Made by a program: the position numbers and the translations under genes. A DNA stretch of 64,000 bases from Salvia splendens (taxonomy: Eukaryota; Streptophyta; Magnoliopsida; Lamiales; Lamiaceae). Positions 54,870 to 64,000 of the stretch are shown one piece after another; positions within the stretch are counted from its first letter, which is position 1, and every line of letters starts with the position of its first letter. Location of the stretch: the NCBI RefSeq assembly GCF_004379255.2, contig NC_056052.1:2604001-2668000 (forward strand), in the 5' to 3' direction. The notes below the pieces were generated by a model. It did not search any database. It saw nothing but the letters and a program-made list of their open reading frames with translations, and was not told where the DNA came from.

Positions 54870-57071
54870 TATGCCATTCTGGCTTAGGTGGAGGAGGTAA
54901 TGCTGATGGTACTAGCACGCGTTCCCCCTTTCAATTGTTTACCATTTTAGATGATTCGATTTCGCCACTTGCTAGACGATTTCCTCTCGTCGGCTACCTT
55001 CGTTCGTATATCTTAATCTATCAGGGGTGCTCGTATTTACATTCCAATACAATCGTTCAACGATGATCTTATGCGACGTCCTTAATACTCCGACTCTCAG
55101 TTGTTATCCGTATAACCCTTAATCAACCACTTACCTAAATTCTGAGCCGCAAAACGTGATCATTTGATGTGCACGCTTCTCTCAGCTTTTGTTTCTCAAG
55201 ACCTAATGTCTGGTATGGCATAAAGTTCAATTCTTTGGCTGCTTGCTACAACATAACATAGATGCGAAAATATTCGACTGCTCGTGTTGTTGGTGTATCT
55301 TTTTTTTGTATGTGTCTCTTGAAACTTATTCCTCATATGTGGTTGCAGAGATCAAGCCATTGTCTTTCTTGAGGGTCTTGTATAAAGAATTTAGAAATTT
55401 ATTTAACAGTCTTTACTTGGATCAGAACAGGTTTCAATATGAGGAGCACTATTGAAATTGCCTTTGATTGGAATGGCTCCAAAAATGACTCAAGAGGAAC
55501 AAGAATGAGTCACTACTTTCATTAAAAGGAAACAGTGATGCATCACTTGCAAATTGCAGGTCAATCAAAAGTTCTAAATGCACGAAAAGAATATCATTGT
55601 CAAGGAGCTTCATAGTAAGAAATTTCTGATAATCCAAGTAAGTACTGTCAATTAAATTCATCCATTCTAGCTACAAAGGTGGCACTCCGTCATTTTCCGA
55701 AGATAATAGAAGCGTTCTCGAAAACTCTAGATTCTAAGTCAAGATTCTTGGTGTCGTTACAACAATTAACTGTCCTTGAAGGTCACATCTTCATATTGTT
55801 TTTGGCACGCCATAGCGACCATTCTCATTAAATGCATGGTAATAACCTCCTGGCCTTAACATGTCATAAGTGTTGTCATATTTGTAACGCGTAGTCGCAT
55901 TAACATGTTATGCACGATTGCATTCACTTTATTTGATTGCAGGCACAATTTCTCGTCGATGTAAGGATACATCACCTAACATTTCTTCTTGTCTTGATCT
56001 CGTTAGGAACATCCTTTCATTTTGTTCTTATCATCCAGGGAAGACAATAGACAATTATAATAATCCGTCTAGTTCGAAGTATATGTTTTCGTTTGTCCCA
56101 TCACTCAGGAAAGTGATATTGTGGTCATCAATTTACAACTATGTTCAAGCACGTTCAACCTAGCATACTTCTTAGGCACTCTATGTTTTCCAGACATAGT
56201 GCATAGTCTCATACTTCAACACATATTCGATCGTTGCTTAATTCAAGCTTCATATGGGTTCTACGTTTGCAACGAAGTTCAAAATTCAACATTTCACTTT
56301 CATATTGATTCTATAGTATTTCATCAATCATGAACTATCACATAAAACGTCATTTATACATTGCGCAGTCAAACATGTTGATCCATATAAACCATTTGAC
56401 ATTCCATAGCATTTCATCCAGCATATATTAATATTTAAAATAGTAACTCAATCAATCCGTCGCCCATGGAATCACATTTCATAAATCATGCAATTCATGT
56501 CCATCTTTATACCACAATCACGTAATTGCAACTACACACGCGTCATAGTTTGCGTTTCATACTTCCAAAATCATATGATTTCAACAAAATATGCATTAGA
56601 ATTTTCGCCGTTCAAGTATTCAACATATATGTTCTTCAAATTAAATTCGCAGTTCACACATGTAATAACAAGTCCCCGTCTCAAGCATGCGATTAATTTT
56701 CATACTTCAATATCCATCACATTCAACACATTCAATAACATACTTCCATAGTGTCTCACGTCCCATAGTTTGTCGCGTCTCGTATGACCACAATATTTTC
56801 CAAAGCCATAGCATTTACTTTAAAATTCCAATAGGCCCAGAATTGCCATTTTTGCAAGGAACCATTTTTCAACCGAATTTCAAAATTTTCGGTAATTCAT
56901 TTTAAAAAATCGCCAAAATGTTCTTACCGCTTCTTTCGTGGTTGAGCGTGACGAGTTGTGGTGTTGAGCCTTCGAGGTTTAACACTTTAGCCAATTAATA
57001 CAAGGATAGATTTTGACTCCAAAAGACTCTTGGGTCCAGAGCGGAAAGAAACTGAGGCTCTGATACCAAAC
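54870..57071 (-). other. leader region and PBS of the Tekay/Del-type element
   Basis: About 2.2 kb lies between the 5' LTR and gag, with no recognisable domain on either strand. It is AT-rich with many CAT/TTC-rich words. TGGTATCAGAGC on the minus strand at 57068-57057, three bases inside the LTR, is the tRNA-iMet primer site. The N-terminal gag sequence just upstream of 54858 is also interrupted by a stop (about 54868). Confidence 0.75.
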
Positions 57072-59960
57072 TGTCACGACCGCCCTTTAGGGTTAATAAA
57101 TACGGGCGATCGTGATTAAAAGAATTAAATAGAAAGACGAAAAGAATTAGGGTTTCAACACAAGATGGACCAACAATTAATATCCAAATGAATAAGCAAG
57201 AGTTTAATATTATCCAACAAGAAATTCAGAACATCCAATAGCCCAACAATTAAAGTTGTCGGCCCAAATAATTCATAATTTAACGACACGTCACAGCGGA
57301 AACGACCAAGAGAAAGAGTGACGTCATGTGTGACGACACAACGACACTCAAGGTTCAAAGACATCAATAACATATTAGGTTCACTTGCTCAACACCACCA
57401 CATCCTCGTCGCCGCTCAACCTGCACATAGGGAAAACACATGCAGGGCTGAGTATTTTAAGAATACCCAGTGGCTAATGCCGAAAACATTTGCAACAAAA
57501 GTAATTTATCATGCCATTCACAAGTAACCATCGGGGTTTAGCTTTGGAAATACCCGAGGCACTCAAATCATTTCCCATTGTAAAATTCGACTGATCAGTC
57601 ATTTTCCCATAGACGTTCGCCATATCTGCCAATACATGACTTGGAATGTGGCCACAAACCAAGCTACTAGACCGGCCAGCCCGTAGCTAGCACACGATCT
57701 ACCATAGGTGTACACTAGTCCAGGTAGGGTTTGCGGCCCTACGAGGACCCGAATTCGATTTATATAACAATGGCACATAGCCATACCAGATAGGCACGTA
57801 AAACACAAATCACGGCATGATAAAATCATTTTCATTTCCATTGATAAAATATTTAGGACGTTGTCCTTATTTAAAAGAGAGCCCACCTCGAGTGCTTAAT
57901 CCAAAACTATTTTCTTTCCTTTGCGATCACGATTCCCTTGCGAGATATCACCTTTAGAATTAAAATAACACATAAATCAACACACTTTCAAATTAAATAA
58001 ATAAAATGCATGCACCCTAGTTTAAATCTTTTATCTTTTTTTTTTCTCGATTTTTCGTTTATTCGGCGGCCGCCCAAGGCGTCGCGTGCGACGCCGGTCG
58101 ACCGCTTACGTCAACAATCGCTCTGAAGGCTCCTCGTATTTTCTTCAAAATGTAGATATTAATCCTAATATTTACTTAAGCTCGTAATTAAATCCCCGCT
58201 ATTATTTCTCTTTGAATTAATTATTTCCGACATAAGATAAACTTACTCCCTCTTCGAATTATACTGGAGATTAATTAAATATTTGTCACAATTAATTATC
58301 GGCCCAAAACTTAATTCCTTCCCACCTTATGTCTTTTAATTTAATTAATCAACACCCCCACTAAAGAAGGCCCAAACTTTAAATTGATCACCTAAAATAA
58401 TTTATCAAGCCCAATTCAATTAAAATCAAAAGGCCAGAATCATTTAATTAAAAGCCCAAGATTTAATTAATTCCTCCACTTTATCTTCAATTACAATTTA
58501 AGGTCCAACAATTAAATGGAATCCATCTTTAATAATTTACCCATGTCAATTTATGAAGCCCAATTGCCCAAGACATCTCATTTAATTTAATAGGCCCATT
58601 TTTATTATTTGGAACCCAAACTACCAAGTCTCCCAATTTAATCTATACGGCCCAATTCTCTTTTTTTTTAGCCAACAAAAAGCCCAATTTCCTCCTACCA
58701 TCTCCACGCCACCTCTCATTCTCTTTTCTATCTCTCTCTCTCGACGGATGACTCTCTCGACGGAAGCAACGATTTCAGAAGCTCGACGCCTTGAAGGAAT
58801 CAGATCTGGCGTCACCTTCCGCCTCCGCCGTCGGGAAGGCTGCTGTCACTGCACCGAGCCGTCTCCAGCCACCGCGTCGCTGCTCCGCCGCGAAGGTGTG
58901 TTGCTGCCGCCAATTCAGCCATCGTCCATCACCGAACCAACCTCGAACAGATACCACGCAGCCCCAATTAACCCCGATTTCACCCGAAAGATAAGTTCTC
59001 ATTCAAAAAGTGTTTCTGTTCGTTCTTAATTTTCGGTTCGCAGCAAGGGGGGTTCCAATTAGTAACATTCGATTGGTTTTGAATGCTTGATTGCTAATGA
59101 TTAGTTCTTTGTTTGGGAGATTGATGCTGAGTATGTGATAAATGGTGCAGAATGCAGAAATTCACGTTTTAAGATTGGGTAGGAAATATACCTCTTTGAA
59201 TTGAATTTGGATTGTGAAGTTCACACGGCTGAAAAACAGGTTCTTGAAGCTGGATAATTTTGATTACTGCCAATAGCAACAATTTGATGTTAGATTTTTT
59301 TGAAGCAGGAGAAAGTTTAGATACAAACGATAGACGTAGCTTACCTTGAAGGAGAAAGATTGGTTGCAGAGATTGCAGAGATTGCAGAGGACGATTGGTG
59401 AGGGGATATAACTGATTAGAGATTTTATATAGGGAAGAGGGGGTTGAGATACGGGAGAGATTTGTGGGAGAGATGGGGGACGGTTTTTCCCAACGTGGGG
59501 AAAGAGTAGGATTCAAATTTTCTTTTTTTATTTTAACGTGATTTTGATTAAATCTGGGTTTGTTTGGTATTTTATTTGCAGCTTACGGAGGAGGAAAATT
59601 CCATCACGGAGCAGGATAATCTACATAAAATCTTTAATTAAATATTGAATTAAAGATATTTTATTTTAGTTGGTTTAGATTAATTCGCAGCCCATTGTAT
59701 TTTATTTTAAATTGTGCAGTCCATAATTTATTTATCACGGACTAGATTTTTATTTTAATTATTTAATTTATCGAATCCAACACGGAATTGAGTCCAATAA
59801 ATATTCCTCACGGACAAGAATTAATTAAATTCGCATAATCATTTATTTCACAAATCTCCAATCAACAACAATTAATTCACGGCCCTCGAAAAAAAAATAA
59901 TAGCATTAAAACCCGTAATTTATGGTTCACAATTTAGGTTTAGAAAAACGGGGCGTTACA
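57072..59960 (-). repeat. 5' LTR of the Tekay/Del-type element
   Basis: It is 2,889 bp. Relative to the other LTR it has one extra T in a T run near 58040, one T-to-G change (59418 versus 49947) and a cluster of 13 changes at 57471-57667. Confidence 0.92.
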
Positions 59961-59966
59961 TGACCA

Positions 59967-62958
59967 TGTGTGTGATGTAAGGGGTGTTGGGAGCATATGT
60001 TTGAGGATGGACAATGGAATTTTCAGAACTCTCACTGATGTGAGATACATCCCATCCATTAAAAGGAATCTTATATCCTTGGGTCTTCTTGAGAAGAATG
60101 GCTACGAATTGACTCTCTTTGGTGGAGAGATGCTTGTCAAAAAGGATGGCCAAATGATCATGAAGGCTGTCAGAAACAATGTGCTCTATTATCTGAAAGC
60201 TGAGGCAGTTGCTGGAACAGCTAACAACACACAAAGGACCATCAATTGGCATGCTAGGCTGGGCCATGTGGGGGACACTGGGCTGATGCAGCTGGTAAAG
60301 CAAGGCATTATTCAGATGGCTGATTCAGAGATACAAAGAGCCATTGGATCGTGTGAAGAATGCATTCTTGGCAAAAACAAGAAGCTGCCATATGGAGTGG
60401 GCAAACATAACTCAACACAACCTCTCCAATATGTTCACAGTGACATATGGGGCCCTGCACCAGTAAATAGCATTGGAGGAGGCAGGTATTTCTTATCATT
60501 TGTTGATGATTTTTCAAGAAAGGTTTGGATAATGATCATGAAAGAAAAGTCAGAGACCTTCAAGAAATTTCAGGAGTGGTGTACTGCAGTTGAGCTAGAA
60601 AAGGGGAAGCCTTTGAGATGCCTAAGAACTGACAATGGGCTGGAATTTTTGTCCCATGAGTTTGATGAGTTTTGCAAGAGAAAAGGAATTAAAAGGCATA
60701 GAACGGTGCCTCACAACCCACAACAAAATGGGGTCGCCGAGAGAATAAATAGAACCATTCTTGAAAGGGTAAGATGCATGTTGATAGCATCTGGAATGTC
60801 AAAACCATTTTGGGCAGAAGCAGCCTCCACAGCTGTTGTTTTAATCAACAAATGCCCCTCTGCTGCCATTGAAAATCAGACTCCGGATAGTAGATGGTAT
60901 GGATCTTATGGAGACTATTCAAAATTAAGACCATTTGGGTGTAGAGCATATGCTCACATCAAACAAGGAAAGCTGGAACCAAGGGCTCTCAGATGTGTGA
61001 TGATAGGCTATCAGGTTGGAGTTAAAGGTTACAGATTATGGTGCTGTGAGGAAGGGAATAAGAAGGTTGTCATCAGTAGGGATGTTATTTTCAGGGAATC
61101 TGAAATGCCTTTCTTCATGAAGCAAGTTCAGACTGTTGAGTTTGAGGTGGAGGGTCAGAGGGAATCCTCATCTGATGCTGTAAGAAGTCCACCAGATACT
61201 GTGAGAAATTCACAAGAAACCAGTGTTGGTGGATCCTCTGAACATGAAAGTAACATCAAGACTCCACAGAGACTGGTTGCAAGAGACAGAACCAGAAGAA
61301 GGATCAAGCTCCCTTCCAGATTTCAGGATTTTGATATGATGCACTATGCACTGGCCATAGCTGAGGAGATGGACTATCATGAGCCTTCAAATTACAAGGA
61401 AGCAATAAGGAGTCCGGAGAAGGATCAGTGGCTATTAGCCATGCAGGAGGAGATTGATAGCTTGTACAAAAATCACACATGGATTTTGGTGTTGAGGCCA
61501 ACTGATCAGAAAACAGTTGGTTGTAAATGGATTTTTAAGAAGAAAATTGAGGCCTTCAACAACAATCAAATCAGATTTAAAGCCAGGTTGGTGGCCAAAG
61601 GCTTTACACAAAAGGAGGGAGTAGATTATAATGAAATATTCTCCCCTGTGGTAAAGCATAGCTCCATCAGGATTCTACTTGCCATTGTTGCTCAGAGAAA
61701 TTGGGAATTGCAGCAACTCGATGTCAAAACAGCCTTTCTTCATGGAGAGCTCGAAGAGAAAATTTACATGGAGCAGCCTCCTGGTTTTGTCCAACCAGGA
61801 AATGAAGGAAAGGTGTGTTTGCTGAAAAGAAGCTTGTATGGTCTAAAACAAAGTTCAAGACAGTGGTATCTCAGGTTCAATGAGTTCATGCATAAGATCG
61901 GTTTTGAGAAGTCTTTGTATGATCATTGTGTCTTCATCAAGAGAAGAGGTGGAGTTGCTGTGGCATATCTACTATTGTATGTAGATGATATGCTGATCTC
62001 TGCAGAGCATAAGGAAGAGGTGGAGTTAGTGAAAGGTAATCTGAAATCTGAATTTGATATGAAGGATCTTGGAGATGCAAAGAAGATCCTTGGAATGGAG
62101 ATCATAAGGGATAGAGACAAGAAAAGGATATGGCTAACTCAGAAAGATTACATCAGGAATGTGATCAAGAAATTTCAGATGGATAAAAGCAAACCAGTGA
62201 GTGTGCCCCTGAGCCAGCAGTTTAAGCTCAGTGTAAATCAGTGCCCTAAAGATGATAGTCAGAGAAGAGAGATGGATAAAATCCCATATGCAAACATAGT
62301 GGGAAGCATCATGTACACCATGGTGTGTACAAGGCCAGACATCAGCCAAGCCATAAGTGTTGTGAGCAGATACATGGCAGATCCAGGTATGGAGCATTGG
62401 CATGCTTTAAAATGGATACTAAGGTATCTGAATGGTACTCAGGATTATGGCATACTGTTTGATGGAAGTAAGAATTTTGATGCACAGCCTCTATTGGGAT
62501 ATTGTGATTCTGATTTTGCTACTAACATTGACACAAGGAAGTCCCAATCCGGCTATGTTTTCTGCATGTATGGAGCTGCTGTAAGTTGGAAGTCGAGTTT
62601 GCAATCTGTGGTGGCACTCTCAACAACTGAGGCAGAATATATTTCCATGGCTGAGGCCGTAAAGGAGAGCATGTGGCTGAAAGGAATCTGCTCGGATTTT
62701 GGAGTTGATCAAGGAGCTGTGACTGTATTATGTGATTCAAATAGTGCCATATGTTTGTCAAAACATCAGACATTCCATGAGAGGAGCAAGCATGTGGATG
62801 TTAAGCTTCATTTTGTGAGGGATGAAGTTGAAATGGGCTCAGTGAAGATTGAAAAGGTAGCTACTGAGCACAATGCAGCTGATATGCTAACAAAGGTGTT
62901 GCCCGGACTTAAGTTGAAGTATTGCATGGATTTGGTGAATCTGATTCAGCTGGAGTGA
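59967..62958 (+). CDS. gag-pol: copia pol: integrase, reverse transcriptase, RNase H (3' part of the gag-pol ORF)
   Basis: It continues the frame broken at 47600; together the two parts make 1,321 codons with no stop. Residue numbers below are for the joined frame. The pre-integrase zinc region includes WHARLGH and CEECILGK. The integrase core has D484 (HSDIWGP), D547 (TDNGLEF) and E583 (NGVAER), the DD35E spacing. A linker is rich in Ser/Arg. The reverse transcriptase contains LVAKGFTQKEGVDYNEIFSP, LDVKTAFLHG and YVDD at 996-999. RNase H follows, with GYCDSDFA and STTEAEYIS, ending NLIQLE and a TGA. All catalytic residues looked for are present. Integrase before RT is diagnostic of Ty1/copia. 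Confidence 0.95.
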
Positions 62959-63002
62959 TTGTGGAAGATGGATGAAATCTATGGATTGTCCAGTTATGTC
63001 CC

Positions 63003-63014
63003 AAGGTGGAGATT
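63003..63014 (+). promoter_or_regulatory. polypurine tract of the copia element
   Basis: AAGGTGGAGATT directly precedes the 3' LTR, as expected for the plus-strand primer. Confidence 0.75.
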
Positions 63015-63630
63015 TGTTATGAGGATTGGGGCAAAACTGCACAATCAGTTCAGTTCGGTTACCAATATACTGTTCGGCGATTAGGGACCGATAGGATTGG
63101 GGGAAAACTGCACAATCAGTTCAGTTCGGTTACCAATATACTGTTCGGCGATTAGGGACCGATATGCTGTTCAGTGATCTGACGAACTGCAATCATGCTC
63201 GGTGATTGGTCGAGTTTGTAGTCGTGCTCACGGATTAACCGAGCTCAATGTTCGGTGTTGAGCTCGGTGCTCGGTGCTCGGTGTTGGTGCTCGGTGTTGG
63301 CCGAACTTAAACGAGTTCGGAGTTGACAGTTGTTATTAACTGATGCACGTCGTCGGATGCGACTAGTTAGTTAGCTTTAAATGAAAGCCGTTAGGTTTGA
63401 ACTAGTTGTTAGATAAGTGTTAGTTAAATAGAGCCGAGCTGTGGAAAAAGAAAAAGAATTTTTCCATCCATGAGTTTTGTAATCTTCCACACAAATAAAA
63501 CACAAGATTTCCATTGACTCTCCAAGAATTGTTTTTTTTATTCATTTTCATATCAAGTATTCGTTCTTCTCGTTCCGGAATCGATCTCGTTGTGATAACA
63601 AGATTGAGTCGCGTATCTGATAGCATTACA
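63015..63630 (+). repeat. 3' LTR of the copia element
   Basis: It is 616 bp with a single difference from the 5' LTR (63103). It is followed by the ACAAC duplication. Confidence 0.93.
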
Positions 63631-63635
63631 ACAAC

Positions 63636-64000
63636 TGTACCCCAAAATTCATGATATTAATACAAGATTTATTGACAATTTACATCAAAGCTTGGTGCTC
63701 CAGTGGTCCGTCGCTCATAATTCCTCTTTCAACTTTTATTCTCCTTCTCTTTTCCTTTTCTTTTTGATTTATGAAAACTACTACCTTTTTATTTCTATAC
63801 TCAACATTTTCATTTTTGTTATGCATTCTCCTTTTCATTGTTTTAATTATGTTTATGTTTGAATACTTTTTTATTTCTGTACTAACATTTTCATTTTTGT
63901 TAAAGTACTTAGTTTTTTTAGTTAGTTAATTATTTGCACTCCTACTAACATTTTCGTTATTGTAATGTAGTACTCCAGCAATTAATTTTTAATTAGGTAA
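63636..64000. other. AT-rich flank
   Basis: No gene is visible. TTCATTTTTGTTA words are duplicated (about 63808-63903). Confidence 0.5.

Larger units (their letters stand above)
47601..59960 (-). mobile_element. Tekay/Del-type Ty3/gypsy element (12,360 bp), defective, nested in copia; TSD TGACCA
   Basis: LTRs are 47601-50488 and 57072-59960 (2,888 and 2,889 bp). TGACCA lies on each side (47595-47600 and 59961-59966), which gives a 6-bp duplication, or 5 bp if one adjoining base belongs to the element. The sense strand is minus: PBS for tRNA-iMet at 57068-57057, gag to integrase from 54858 to 50533. The LTRs are almost identical outside one 195-bp stretch. The coding region is broken by at least five frame changes and four in-frame stops, so this copy cannot make its own proteins. 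Confidence 0.92.
45965..63630 (+). mobile_element. Ty1/copia retrotransposon split by a nested gypsy element, TSD ACAAC
   Basis: The 616-bp LTRs (45965-46580 and 63015-63630) differ at one base. ACAAC flanks the element (45960-45964 and 63631-63635). Without the nested insert and its 6-bp duplication the element is about 5.3 kb, a normal copia length. It has a PBS, one continuous gag-pol frame, a polypurine tract and the copia domain order (integrase before RT). The insertion point lies in a perfect palindrome: before insertion the site read GGGGTACAACTGTACCCC. Confidence 0.93.

Overview
Nuclear DNA of a flowering plant, most likely a eudicot. The evidence is spliced genes of land-plant families (Ole e 1-like, FCS-like zinc finger, SOSEKI) set in AT-rich DNA packed with plant transposon families. 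The base composition and element types would suit an asterid such as a mint relative, but that is a guess. All gene models and repeat boundaries below were read by eye.

Only two ordinary, apparently intact host genes are seen. One is an Ole e 1-like secreted protein on the minus strand (1615-2773, two exons). The other is an FCS-like zinc-finger (FLZ) protein on the plus strand (35388-36556, two exons). A 62-codon reading frame with a good TATA box at 38680-38868 is a possible small gene. A SOSEKI (DUF966) gene lies in pieces between 6844 and 12187: it has lost its 5' exons, carries a stop and a frameshift, and is split by a solo LTR that itself contains another solo LTR.

The rest is mostly mobile DNA, much of it with clean boundaries and target-site duplications (TSDs). 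From left to right: a Mutator-type MITE (4237-4729); a TRIM interrupted by a small inverted-repeat element (about 5995-6515); nested solo LTRs (7105-10818 containing 9276-10617); a PIF/Harbinger-type element with a broken ORF1 (14208-16022); a Stowaway MITE (17059-17260); a complete 11.2-kb Ty3/gypsy element of Tat type (17697-28868, minus strand, LTRs identical by eye); a second PIF/Harbinger-type element with an open ORF1 (30504-32448); a Harbinger-like MITE (39369-39801); a hAT deletion derivative (40354-40819); a solo LTR with a hAT-like MITE inside it (42505-44699); and a Ty1/copia element (45965-63630, plus strand) whose protease region holds a 12.4-kb Tekay/Del-type gypsy element (47601-59960, minus strand).

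The Tat-type element is the most striking unit. Its gag-protease frame ends in an amber codon whose context fits the plant-virus readthrough signal UAG-CARYYA, and RT-RNase H-integrase follows in the same frame. On the opposite strand, between pol and the 3' LTR, lie a three-exon spliced gene and a second coiled-coil ORF, with their own TATA-like box, a pair of perfect 17-bp palindromes and a tandem-repeat block. In the copia/Tekay nest the older host element still encodes one uninterrupted 1,321-codon polyprotein once the insert is discounted, whereas the younger insert has a badly broken coding region yet nearly identical LTRs. That suggests the insert was already defective when it jumped.
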